Of a stretch of DNA of 64,000 nt, positions 1-11,171 are shown one piece after another. Made by a program: the position numbers and the translations under genes. Under the pieces are notes generated by a model that saw only the letters and a list, made by a program, of their open reading frames with translations, did not search any database and was not told the origin of the DNA. Location of the stretch: contig JAMDHS010000015.1 of assembly GCA_029717555.1 (NCBI GenBank), forward strand, positions 124,001 to 188,000. Direction: 5' to 3'. How positions within the stretch are numbered: position 1 is the first letter of the stretch; each line of letters opens with the position of its first letter. This stretch comes from Peribolospora baueri. Taxonomy: Eukaryota > Basidiomycota > Peribolosporomycetes > Peribolosporales > Peribolosporaceae.

Positions 1-2673
1 TCGCTCTACCCGACTCCCTTTCCCGTTGCAGCAGACGTACTTCTTTTATCATCTTCTCAGCGCCGACGACAATACCATCCTGATGGGAGCGCTGCCTTCT
101 CCCCACCCTCGTCTCGGGCACAACGCCGAACCTACTCCAAGAAGAAAGGCATGGCGGCGGCGGAGATGGAGGATGGGCAAGCCAAGCCGGCAAAGACGAG
201 CAAGAAGAAAGGCGGCGCCACAGAGGACGAGAGGAACTCTCCGAACGGCGCGATTTGTTCCGAGCTCAGACGATGTGCGTCGCCCTCTCTTTCCTCGTCT
301 CTATTCGCTTCACCTGGTCGCTGGTGGTCGCCTGCTTCTTTAGAGTGGGAATCCACATCGGTACTTCGCGGCACACCCCCTCTCCATCTCATCTCCGTTT
401 ATTTTGCCGTCTGGCGGAACTGCTCATCACTCGCCATTGCCCGCCGTCTTCTCCACCCTCCCGTTCCCCACAATCGACCCACCGAACAGGCCTCGAAGCA
501 GAGCTCAAAGCCGAGTCGAACAAGTTTAAGCTCAAGGCCTTCCGCTCGGCCATCAAGACGCTCTCCCACCTTCCCTACCCCATCCGCACTCCCGAGGAGG
601 CGCTTGACATTGAGGGCATTGGGAACGGCATCGCGGGGAGGATAGGGATGATTCTGAGGCAGGAGGATCCTGTGAGAGTTGCATTTTGCCTTGGGGTTGA
701 CTGAGGGGTGATGGAAAGGATGTGATGTGCCCAAGGCAGTTCAATGAGCCGGCGGGAGGTGGTCATTTCCAGGCGCTTGCTTGCCTGGATGAAGCGGCTC
801 CCGCCTGACAGGGTCAGGTCAAAACAAGCTGCATGTCGCTGAAGCCGGTGCGCTTTCTGCTCTGATCAAACCCTCTCGGCAGCTTGTATACGAAGAAGAG
901 AAGGAGAAGAAAAAGTCCTCTTCCAGCTCATCACCTGATGCAAGTACACGGCGAAGAGGAAAGGGAAATGGTGAGAGCAAGGCGAAGAGGGTGGCGGAGA
1001 AAGCGGCAGCGGAGGAGACGATCGATCGGACCCAGGAGCTCAAGGAGGCCGTCGCGTTGTTCGAGACGGTTCCCGGTGTGGGGTAAGTGGTTGTGTCTTC
1101 GCGCTTCGGTGCAGTTGAGAGGGGACCAGGGGCCCGGTCTACGTTGCCCTTCTTTTTCCGTCCTCATATTCTTGACCGCTTTGTCCTTAACCATCCCCTT
1201 CCTTCCTGGCCATATTCTCTGCCAGACCCAGAACGTCCCGCGACCTCGCCATGGCGGGCTATCGCCTCCTCTCTGACCTCTTAAATCCGGACGCGTTCTC
1301 TATGCTCAGGCCGAGCGCAAGGGTGGCGGTGCGGTGGATGGGGCAGATCGATCAGAGGGTGTACAGGGATATGGTCGAGAGGGTCGAGGTGCGTTTCCGT
1401 CCGAGCCCTCGTTGGACTCGTCGCCCTAGCCAGTTTTGTTCGTTCGTCCATTGACCGTCGAAGCTGTCCAACCGACAACTGTCGCAACCAGACCGCGCTC
1501 AGGGCGGCAATTCGGCGTCATGATCCTCGATTCGAGATGTACCTCGTCGGCAGCTAGTGAGTCGTTGGCCCTATCTCGTTTCTGATCATGCCTTCTTTTC
1601 GTCTCGCTTGTGGCAATGCATTTTATTTTGCCGTTTGATCTTCGGAACGCCTCCAGCCTGATCAGCTGCTCACTGCTCTTTCTTCATCTCGCCGCTTCTC
1701 GACAGTCGACGGGGCAAAGCTTCCTCCTCCGACATCGACGTCGTCCTAGTGCATCCTTCCTACTACAAAGTCCCCTTCCCTCCTTCTCCCTCGTCCTCCT
1801 CCCCCGCCAGCTCTAAGCGCCATTCTGTCCAGGGCAAAGGAAAGAAACCTCTCCCACCTGGCGGGCCGGAGACATTGCTGGCGGACCTGGTGGACCATCT
1901 CGAGGAGGAGGGGCTGCTCGTCGACCGACTGGGGAGCGGTCAGACAAAGTACCTTGGCGTGTGTCTCGTACCGGACGCCGAGGAGCTTCGGGCGATCGTC
2001 GCGCGGCCGGCGTCACTGATGAAGGCGCCCCAGGGTGAAGTGCAGACGGGCGAGAGCTCGGAGAAGGAGCGGAAAGTGAGGGCCGCAGGGGGTATTTATC
2101 GGCGAATCGACCTAAAGTGAGTTTGTCGTCCGGTTCAGTCAGCGATGCTCGCGTTTCGTCCTACAAACTATCCTCCCATTCGTCCGTCCGTCCGTCCATC
2201 CTCGGTGCTGTCGGAATCTCACGCGCTGAACTCCTTTCATCTCCCCTCTTCCTCTCGCCCTCTCCAGCCTCGTCCCTTACCCTTGCCTCTCCGCCGCGCT
2301 GGTTGCCCTCACCAACGACGCGAATATGAACCGCCACTTGCGCGCGTTGGCCTACGAGCGCGGCTTACACCTCAACGAGAACGGCCTATGGAAGTGGGAG
2401 GACGAGGTTGACGTGGGTCAGAGTGGACACGAGAATGGGGACGAGTGGAAGAAGGAGAGGGGGGCGGAGGAGGGAGAGGGCGCAGGTGAGGGAGAGGTGT
2501 CAAGAGAGAAAGGACGTGGGTCAAATGGACATTGGGTCCGGCTGCCCATGGAGACCGAGAAGGAAATTCTCGACGCGTTGGGCGTCGGGTCGCTCGAGTC
2601 GCTCGAGCGTGACGCGAGCGCGGGGCCCGGGCGGCGCGGCGTTGGAGGGGCCGAGGTCGACGGGACTGGGTGA
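1..2673 (+). CDS. Family X DNA polymerase (Pol lambda/Pol4-like), 5' partial
   Basis: A template-directed repair polymerase of family X, expected in the nucleus in gap filling for base excision repair and end joining. The window opens in an intron: a pyrimidine-rich stretch ends in CAG at 29-31, and the reading frame is open from there. In order I see an N-terminal 8-kDa-type domain (NGAICSELRR, then FKLKAFRSAIKTL), a helix-hairpin-helix (IEGIGNGIAGRI), a second one (FETVPGVGPRTSRDLA), the palm motif GSYRRGKASSSDIDVVL with two catalytic Asp, the third Asp in RRIDLN, and the DANMNRHLRALAYERGLHLNE segment typical of the C-terminal thumb. Introns that keep frame: 258-490, about 671 to an unresolved acceptor, 1083-1225, 1389-1491, 1557-1705 and 2117-2267. 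No BRCT domain is visible; if present it lies upstream. A Glu/Gly-rich insert follows the thumb motif. Pol4, Pol lambda and Pol mu cannot be separated without the missing N-terminus. Confidence 0.9.
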
Positions 2674-3286
2674 CGGCCGGCCGGCGTTGCAAAGCGCGCT
2701 GCTTTGCGTTGCGGCGTCACGCACCGTCTCTTCACTTTGGCATCGTCCCCGTCTGCCCGCCTTTGTAGTCGCTCAGATCAGCGTCGCGGCGGAGATGGAA
2801 AGATGTTCAACTGGCTGACGGTCCGTGTGTGGGAGAGCGAAGAGACCTGCGAGCCGTCAAGGCATCCTGTCCCCAGCTCGTGCGGCCCCATAGAGGTGGA
2901 CATTGACATGCGGTTCAAGACATGACTTGCCCCTGCTCACACCATGGTGATGGTCAGCGCTCGGTACATAGAGCATTTTTTTTCTTTGACCACGGCGGGG
3001 ATAGCGAAAGGAGAGACAAAGGGACGAGGAGGTGAAAAAGGGAGAAGTAAAGTGAAGCGGACGTGATCGGAAGAACCGACCGTGGAGAATGAGCGGCCCG
3101 TTGGAGCTTGCACTGCAGGTCTCGAAAGCCCCATCGCCTTCGCCGCTTGCCACCGTCCTTGAAACGCATTCTTCTAACTCGACCCAGCTGCCTTGCTTTT
3201 ATCTCCGCCATCTCTCCGTCATCATTTGTTCTCCGCGCCGACCTACGTCTTTCCTTCAGGTTGCGAGCGGTACTCCGCTCCTGCCA
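2674..3286. other. Intergenic region between convergent genes
   Basis: This holds the 3' ends of two convergent genes. I found no conserved coding frame, RNA gene or repeat; it probably carries both 3' UTRs. Confidence 0.6.
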
Positions 3287-5114
3287 TCATGTCGCGCCAG
3301 GCTTGGTGATTTCCACGATCTGGCGGTCATCTTTATATTCAGGGAGTTCGAGTTTGTATTTCTCCGCGATGTTGCTGTGGGAGTGACGAGAGGACAGGAT
3401 GGGGAACGCGTGAAAGAAGAGGGCCGGGAAGAGGTGAGCGGCCAACGGACGGGAAAGAGATCGATTTCCGAACGCTGGAAGGCAGCGCTGCAGCGCCAGA
3501 GGGCGGTATAAAGATCAAAAGAGAGGCACACACTCACGGAGGCACGAAGCGCCCACCCAAAAAGTGCCTCCCCAACCTCTTCTCCTGGAACTCCCTGACA
3601 CCTTCCTTGGGAGCTGTCAAGCTGAGCAGGACCTGCGGAACGAAGCCGATGTCGTCCACGTTACCCTTCTCTACGTCCCACGCCGAGGGGACGTCGGCGG
3701 AGACAATGGGGGGCACGGAGCGCCCGGCCGACAGAGAGGGGTCCTTGAGATAGGAGATGATGGAGTCGAATGGGGCCTTCACAGGGGGCTTGAAGGAAAA
3801 GCCTGAGGGAAATTCGGAGAAGCGCAGTATGCATGGAGATAACGTGGAATCCAGAAACGAGCGGTTGGAACGTCAGCTATTGATCCCGCTCTACTTGCAT
3901 TGAATAAACGCCTCCAAAGTTTATCTCACAACACTGTTAACGAACTCACCAAAGATGGCATCAAGGACGACGTCAGACTGTTTGAGATTGTCCTCAAAAT
4001 CGTCCAGCTCGACCTCGGGGATGCCGAGGTTTTTGACTTGCTTTTTGAGTCGCTGAAAGGATGGACACAAGTGAGGCGGGGTGGAGGAAAGGAGAGGTAA
4101 GAGAAGAGAAGAAGAAGAAGAAAAATGAAGCCAAAGTGTCGATCAAAAGGCGCAAGGCGCGCCTTATGCACCCGAAACAGAGATCCTCGGTTCCTCCCTA
4201 GCCCCAGCTTCACCTCCTCGGACTGACCTTGTACAACTCCTTCTCTGTCTGCTTAGGATAGCAAAGCTTGGGCTTGTATCCAAAGTGCCAGAGGTGGCGA
4301 GCGGCGACGAGGCCGTCGCCACCTTGATTGCCCGGACCGCAACAGACTAGGACGCGAGGGTGAGTCTCGGGAGGATAGACGGTATAGATGGCTGGTGGTG
4401 GTGGTGGCGAGTGAAGAGAAGATCGAGCGACAAAAAGAAAAATAAGGGTGACGAGAATGTGTACGTTATGACGTGAGCCTGCCTGCACATGGAACGGAAA
4501 AGCGATAGACGAGAAGGACGTAGCGGTTCTTACTCACTCTGTGCGCAGGCGTATCCTGCAAGCTCCTGCATAATCGAGGAGGCGCCCAGGACAGGAAAGA
4601 GGGCGGGCAAGATAGAGACAGGAAAGAGATAGGAAGGAGAACAAAATCCAGGGGCAGGCGGCGGAGGTCTCTCAGCGATTCCATATTGCTGGTAAAAGGA
4701 AGCCCTGAGGCGTGCACGTACCATGAGCTGATCCACGCTGAATGCTCCCTCCTCCCCCATTAGGTCCTGGTCAAGCTCCTGGGCCGCCTTGGCGGTGAGG
4801 TAAGAAAGGCCCATAATCGCTGCAGGGGTCCTGGAAGCCGCCGAAGCAGTTTCCTGTGCAACTTTTGACGTGTGATAGAGTCTCCGGTGACAAAGTAAGG
4901 TCGATGAGACGGGACTCAAGGGTGCGTCGCCCTGGAAGGAGGAGAGGATGGACAGTCGATCGGCCCGCGGAATCGGGATCGGAGCGGGCCCGCGAGGCGC
5001 GACGGCGGTGGTACTAAGAACGGCGAGTTTGTTCGCCGAGGTGCTGGAAAAAGGAGATAGCGGTGAGAGAGAGAAAAGAAGGCGTCGCTGAAGAAGGGAG
5101 TTGGAGGAGACCAT
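3287..5114 (-). CDS. NAD(P)H-hydrate epimerase (YjeF N-terminal domain)
   Basis: Epimerizes the R and S forms of damaged hydrated NAD(P)H so that the S-specific dehydratase can repair them. The core begins at [19 protein letters not shown] and continues with FSVDQLMELAG, the dinucleotide loop [17 protein letters not shown], the hinge [30 protein letters not shown], and the usual fungal ending [21 protein letters not shown]. Four introns keep frame, each bounded by GT and AG. Upstream of the core, the same exon carries about 100 residues starting [15 protein letters not shown], rich in Ser, Arg and Leu with few acids, which looks like a mitochondrial presequence; I chose that ATG. An ATG 15 bases further upstream and the core ATG at 4814 are alternatives. 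The core start would give a cytosolic form, and dual targeting is known in this family. Confidence 0.92.
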
Positions 5115-5571
5115 GGAAGGATTCCACATTCCACTCTTCAGTCCCTCGTCCCGCTCTCTGACTTGGGACGATCGCGCTTTACCACCACTGACGCAATCGC
5201 GCACGGGCCACGAGCGCCGGCCGATAGAGGGCACGTGACAAGGAGCGTCGGGATCAGGGTTGGCAAGGTTTACGACTTTCTCTGCTCTTCTTATAACACT
5301 CTCCAAGCCACTCTGGTCTTCTTTGCCTGGTGCGAACGCTGATCTGGTAGCACAGCGGTCAGCCTTAAGAGGTGACAAACAACAACGATGAAGATCCCTG
5401 TGTCCACAGCACCGACCGCTGTCATCGAACCTGGTTTCCTTTGTGCGGTCCGCGACATCTCGTCATCTCCGGTTTGTTATTCTAAACTTATTTTCAAGTC
5501 CTTTCTCCTTTCATCCCTTCAAGCGTTCCATCCGCCGTCGCTTGTGCGGCAAGGGCCCGCCTCGGTATAAA
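5115..5571. other. Upstream region shared by two divergent genes
   Basis: No supported gene. A TATAAAA sequence at about 5567 abuts the first ATG of the gene to the right, which is too close for a usual transcription start and leaves that gene's start in doubt. Confidence 0.4.
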
Positions 5572-8033
5572 ATGGCTGGTTTCGCTGCCGACAGGCTGTC
5601 CAGGATCCGCGAGTTCCTCGACTCACCTTTCCCTTCCCCGTCCACATCTCACCGAGACACCTTGCTTTCTGATCTTAAGCGCTCATTCTTTACTTTCTCC
5701 ATAGTCGGGACCTTTAAGGCTGTACTTTGTCCCCCCCGCACGCTTATGCCCAACTTTAAAGCGCCGAGCTTCAACGAAGAAAGCTCGTTGATTGGCGGCC
5801 CGAACGACGCCACAGAGATGCAACTCTCTGAGCATAATTCAAGCGTAATATGTTTAACCCCTTCCAGCCTGAAAAGATTGACACATCAGCCAGCATTGGA
5901 ACCTTTTCAAAATTGGCCTGGTTGGACGCCAGCTCTGATGAGCTAAATGAATACATGCCCACGAACCGGCCCAGAGACATCGGTGAGCGCCCTCGATCGC
6001 AATCATACGTTCATCCTTGTCTATGATGATCAGCAATATCAACAAGGCTCATCTCCCGCTCCACCCACAGAAAACCACCGGTCGTTCGGTGAATCCTCCC
6101 AACACCAAGTCTATCCCCATCACAACGCGGAAGAAAGGCCGCTGAAAGGGCCCGATCTGAAGGGCACTCGCCAGCCGTCATTCCCACAGGATCCGCAGGG
6201 CGATGAGCACCACCAAGGTCAGAAGCTCGCGAACCCCCCTATTGCGCTTTATGAGGTTTCTCCAGTCAAACCGGTCCATTGGACGACGTCCACGGTTTTG
6301 TTCGTCACTCGCAAGTTATCTCCGACCGCACTTACGTGCAGCGGCCACGAGCGTTTCCTGTTCTCGCATCAGAGTGGGGCTCCCGGCATTCGATAGACGC
6401 CAAGGCTCAACGTTCGCAAGGTGTCCTCTAACATGCCTACATGCAGGAACCGCCTTCCCAGTCCACAGGCCACCAAGGTAGCGGACGGTTTTCTTCCGGA
6501 GGCGGACAAGACGTCCAGCATGAGATCCACGGGTACCGTACTCCTTTCTCAGCCGCCTATCCTTCTCAAGGCTATAAGGATCTAGAGGCCAACAATGCCA
6601 CGTCGTACGGCTCACGCAGCAGAATGGGCCAGGACCAGAAAGGTTTTGCAGCAAGCAACCACGAGCCGTGTCTGCCAATCTTATGTACGCCCAAAACGTG
6701 CTCTGTATCCTGCTTCGCCTTGCTGTCAAGGTCCCTGATTCACGGAAGAGAGGTTTCTGGTGGTGTTTGGATGAGATGGACCGGTCCTAACCAATGCGAT
6801 TTGGAACGTTATATCGATTTATCGGTTATAATCATGAACCTCACAGAAGTTTCTCGGGCGGATTCGATCCTAAATCTGGTACGTATGTCATTCTTTCTCC
6901 AGTGCAAGATGGCTTGGGAACATTTGAGGCTCCAAGGTCACGATCCTGATGCTATACTCGGGTCAATTATCAGCGTCTGGAGTGATTCCCTTCTCTGCTC
7001 AGCGGTTTCCCACAAACATCTCCAAGCCTGGCCTAGCCGCGGGGCGTATTCGCCGTACGCAGGAGTCTTCTCAGCGGACTCCCCCGGCAGCTACTAATCA
7101 TGCTCTCCCTGCTGCGGAGACGCCTTCAACTGAGACCGACGCCCCACCCGCCTCCAGAGTGTCTCTGGCTCATGCGATGCCTACGCCTGGCGGTGCTGAG
7201 GCTCCTACCATGAAGACGTCAGCAGAGCCGTTGCAAACACGACATTTTGAAGCACTGGTGCGTCAAGTGAAGGAGCTGAAGCAGGAAGTCCTGAATTTCG
7301 AACGACGTCAAGGACAGGCGACTGGGGAGCAAGTGCAGTTGGTACAACAACAACTCCTCAACGATCTGGTGCAGCTTAAAATTTCGACGTACCGCGACAT
7401 GGAAACGCTGTGTGCGCAGCTCACAGCGGCCCGCGATGAGATTAGGAACATGACGAAGGACGTTGACAGAGTCAACACGACCAAGTTCAAGGAATTAAAT
7501 GTCGCCTTGTGTAACATAAGCCGCCTTTACAAAGACCATGGATCTTTGGAGCGGGCCAAAGCAATGCGGGAGGTTCGGGAGCGGGTGGACGGGACATTGA
7601 GGTGGTCCAAGGAACAGGTGAGGGCCGTCCAAGGCATTCAAGATTCACTGCAAGGACAACCAACGGAAAACTCTCAGGTGGTGTCCGAGCAACACTTGAG
7701 ACAGGCTTCGCTTGGCAGTATTTGGCGGAGCTGGACGAAGGGGAAAAGCCGGCGTGGGAATGGCGCCAGCGATACGGAGGAGAGCATGGAGGAGACAAGG
7801 AAGAGGCCAATGCCGAAGCAGAAAAAGAAGAACGGACAGAAATGGAGGATAGGATGTTTCACGTAAGTACAGGGAGAGAATGAAATCCGAGGTCTAGCGG
7901 AGCTTTTGAAAAATATGCTAACCCGGTTGAACCTCGGTTGGGACACAGACGCGAGGACGTCCTCCTGTGGGCGGAGGACGACGGCAATCCCATTAAGTCG
8001 GAGGATGAAAAAGGGATCTCTATCTCGACGTAG
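5572..8033 (+). CDS. Hypothetical coiled-coil protein, intron-rich
   Basis: I do not recognise this protein. The start (MAGFAADRLSRIREFL) and the first introns are uncertain. A middle part is Gln/Ser/Pro/Gly-rich and looks disordered (EPPSQSTGHQGSGRFSSGGG near 6442). From about 7200 to 7620 a clear heptad-like coiled coil follows, beginning ALVRQVKELKQEVLNFE and continuing through ISTYRDMETLCAQLTAARDE and KFKELNVALCNISRLY. The C-terminus is basic and then acidic. A donor GTAAGT at 7863 joined to an acceptor CACAG ending about 7950 gives the final exon (REDVLLWAEDDGNPIKSEDE) and its stop. In the last 250 bases another frame is also protein-like (AWQYLAELDEGEKPAWEW), so an extra intron is possible. 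Base composition is less GC-rich than the neighbours. Likely a lineage-specific gene with a structural or scaffold role; function unknown. Confidence 0.5.
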
Positions 8034-9048
8034 GAATTTCTGGACAGGAACAGGACGTACCTGCTCCTGGCCAGAAATTGAATCTGAGTTCACGATCTGG
8101 GGCGAGACCGTCGAATGGTTATGCAGAGCCGGGTGAGCCTCTGGCACACAAACGGGATGGGCTATCCATCCGCCTATAGTGGGACGTCTGCTCATTCCGT
8201 TACATACGACCTGTTCGTCTTCCCAAGATCCTGTACCGAAAAGGTTCAATAGATTCAATAGTAACTAGTAGTACGGCGAATTATTCAAGGGCAAGCCGAG
8301 ATGGGCATCCAAGGCAGATGTGATCCGAATCGATTACGTCGTCCACGAGATATCACGACGGTACAATAAGTGGTGACGGAAAAGGTGTGCTGGCGACCGA
8401 GCGTCTCTTGACTTACCCTCAGCTCTAGCTCTAACATAGTCATGATCATGAATCGTCCAACCTTCGCTTCGCTTGCGACCGAGGAAGACCACTCAGCGAT
8501 AGCACGGACCACTGCACGTGCTGTTGACATCCGCCTAGCGCCGAAGCAGCGCCACTTCCATCTCGCATCTTGACCGCATCTCTCGACACATATTTCATAC
8601 AGGCATCGGCAGAGAGGCTAGCGAGACGCTCTTTTGTTCTGGTCGAGGATTGGGGCGGTCCACCTCGACCCACACTGTCTCTTCCGCACACGGCGCGTTA
8701 GGTTGGCCACCGTCTGAACCGGACTTCACGCCGTTCTCGGCCCCTCCCCCGTTTCCACTCTCCCCCCTCCCCGCCCGCGACCTACATCGGCTCCGACGTA
8801 TCTTGCCTTGATATACGGGATTAGATTTGGGTTGCTCCTTTGCTTTGCTTCTCGCTTGCCACTTGCTTGACTCGGCCTTATTATCTTTGTTCGACCTCCC
8901 CATCTTCGACTGGAAGGAAGGCAAAAGAGGGTATTAGATTCATAGACACTCGGAACGCGTACGCGACCTCCTCCACACTCTTTTCTGCGGATAACATCAA
9001 GGTCAAGGTCCTTTGCTTTAGGCAAAAACGGAACACAGAAGGACGTAG
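8034..9048. other. Gap between orphan gene and DUF3605 gene; possible small minus-strand gene
   Basis: A minus-strand frame starts near 8903 with MGRSNKDNKAESSKWQARSK and runs about 100 basic, Gly/Ser-rich residues to 8595; further minus-strand frames continue to about 8285. The composition could be that of a small disordered protein divergently transcribed from the gene on the right, but there is no conserved motif and no convincing splice pair. It is noted as possible only. Confidence 0.25.
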
Positions 9049-10431
9049 ATGACTCGCGCAATACGTCCGGACGGCAAGGCGGACGATGATGACGGTGTGA
9101 GGGAGCAAGCGATCCATACTTGGGAGGATTTGAAAAAGATCATCGCCGGAGGGTGAGTCCATTTGGCTTAACCTACCTTGATATGAGTTGCCTGTGGCTC
9201 GTACATGCCGTCAGAGCCGGAGGAGCGAATGGCTTATAGCTCCCTGCCCCGCGCACGCATTCTCCGTCAGAGACCTGGACAAGCTCACGCGCAGCCCTCG
9301 GCTGCAGAAGCGGTACGACGCTTGGCGGTGAGCACTTTTATGGCTAATATGATGCGCCATTGGCACGGTCCCATTTCGTACCCGAGCCTTTTCTTTCCGT
9401 CACTTACCGTTCTCTTCCTAAACAGCCAAAAAATTAAGGCCCAATACGGCTCCATAGAGACGTATCTTCGAATCAACCAACTGAAGTGGGAGGACCCTTC
9501 GACCTACCAGTTTGCCTCCTCCACGACGAGTGTTCTTGATGACACCAAAGTGTCGATGGAGTCGAAGGGGCGGAACACAGATGGAGAGACGGTGGCGAGT
9601 TGGCGAGAGGAGGTTGGCGTGAATGCGGTGGAGCGCGTAAGCAACGGTAACGCCAGCTACCACGGCCTTGCTAGTTTAAACGCGACTGCAGACGGGAGCG
9701 GCACGACCACCTTCAGGAAGACAATGACGACATCAACCACCCTGCCACCCTATTTCGTCTCCACTCTCCCCTCGCCATCCGTCGTGGCTCTCCTCCCAAA
9801 TGACTGGCCTTACTCCATCCCTCCGGAAGTGGAGCACTTTGTCGTATGGAGCAAGGTTCCCATCGTTTCTCCCGAGGTGTGCGCTCCAGCTTCCGCTCCT
9901 GCTACGGTCGATTCGGTACTGTTGCGCGATGCAGGTGACAGGATCGATGATGATGAGAAGACGAGAGGGCCAAGAGATGAGGAGGAGGCTCGGAGGTGGT
10001 GGAAAGTGATCCGAGCAGAAGGCGTTCGAGGCTCTGTAGGCGTGCCTGAAGCTCCTGAGGTGCCTTTTGGCTCTCTCTGCCATGCTACTTTTCACGAGCA
10101 GCGGTCCTTCTCTGGCTCTGGCACACCTGCTCCAAGTCGCTTGGCTCCATCGGAGAGACTGATCATTCACGGTCTGGCGGACGAGCAGGAGGCGCAAGCA
10201 TGGGCAGGGAGGGAGGTACAGAGGTTTGTGAGGGAGAAATGGAGGGAGGAGGAGGGGTGGCAAGCGCTTTGGTTTTTGAACCCTCCCGTGAGTCACCGAT
10301 ATCTCTGCGCTTGGTCGTGCATTTGGCTCATCTCCTCGCGTTCTGATCGATCCGTCCGTCATGTACAGCACCTTCGCACTGTGCCAGGCGTGCACCATTT
10401 TCACGTCATGGTCCGTCGACATCCTTGGTAA
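9049..10431 (+). CDS. DUF3605 protein (N-acetylglucosamine-induced protein 1-like)
   Basis: Member of the fungal DUF3605 family, which includes the product induced by N-acetylglucosamine in Candida; its biochemical activity is not established. Four exons (9049-9152, 9271-9327, 9426-10287, 10369-10431) splice into an exact frame of 361 residues. The family blocks are all present: WEDLKKIIAGGDLDKLTRSP at the N-terminus, YDAWRQKIKAQYGSIETYL, LPNDWPYSIPPEVEHFVVWS followed by KVPI, a C-terminal EEGWQALWFLNPP, and VPGVHHFHVMVR. Between the second and third blocks there is an insert of about 90 Ser/Thr-rich residues, and another acidic insert lies after KVPI; both are probably disordered. The start was chosen because it opens the exon holding the first block and no earlier in-frame ATG splices to it. 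Confidence 0.88.
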
Positions 10432-11171
10432 CTAGCTCAATTAGGCCGCGAGGCCGTGTGTATGTCGAACCTTTGACCTTCGTTGTATGTTGAATTTGCG
10501 CGCGACCGTCCGACATTCTTACTGTCCTTGGTCGGCTCGTCTTGCTCTCTGGACAATCTTTCTCTCGTCTCGTCTCGTTTCCCGTCGCAACCGGTGGGGG
10601 TGGGCACCTTGACGTGGTAAACTAAGGTGACCTTGGCATATATCGATTGTCTGTTCCGCCGATCGGCGACCAACGTCGGTGTTTGCCTTTTCCGGGGCAG
10701 TTCGAGCCTACGACGATTTGAGAATTCGGACTGCATCTGCATGACTTCTTCCTGCCTGTCTTCTTCCTCACATCGTTCTGCCTGTCGGCTCAGCGAGGCA
10801 GAAATAGTTCCGGCAGATTGTGGGGAAAGGTCGTACAAGCGAGAGGCAATCAGCGGCAAGCGGATGAAGATCAATCAGAACGGCATCTTGTATCTCGATG
10901 ACAGCCGGGCTTCGCGAGCAGTGACCGACTTGACTGACGGTGGTGCATATCTGAGTGAGCACAAGGCCAGGTATGCCAATTCGCCGGCGGGTCCAGCTGC
11001 TGGGAGAGAATCAATCAAAGCTGGGATATACATATAAGCGCCCGTCCGACGATCCTCCACTTGAACTCTTTTCCCCCTTCTTCCCCCCTCCTCGCTACCT
11101 TCTCCGGTCCTCTGCTCTTCCTTCCCGCGCACCACTGGCACCACTTCAACAAAACATAACAGCTTGCACCC
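10432..11171. other. Intergenic region; upstream region of the aldolase/adducin gene
   Basis: No conserved coding frame on either strand. An AT-rich ATATACATATAA stretch at about 11026-11037 lies 135 bases before the next ATG and is a plausible TATA-like promoter element; the segment after it is a long pyrimidine-rich leader. Confidence 0.45.

Noticed and set aside
9205-9425. Start of a 408-codon frame upstream of the main DUF3605 exon
   Set aside because: It reads through two introns. The conserved N-terminal block is on the spliced exons at 9049-9152 and 9271-9327.
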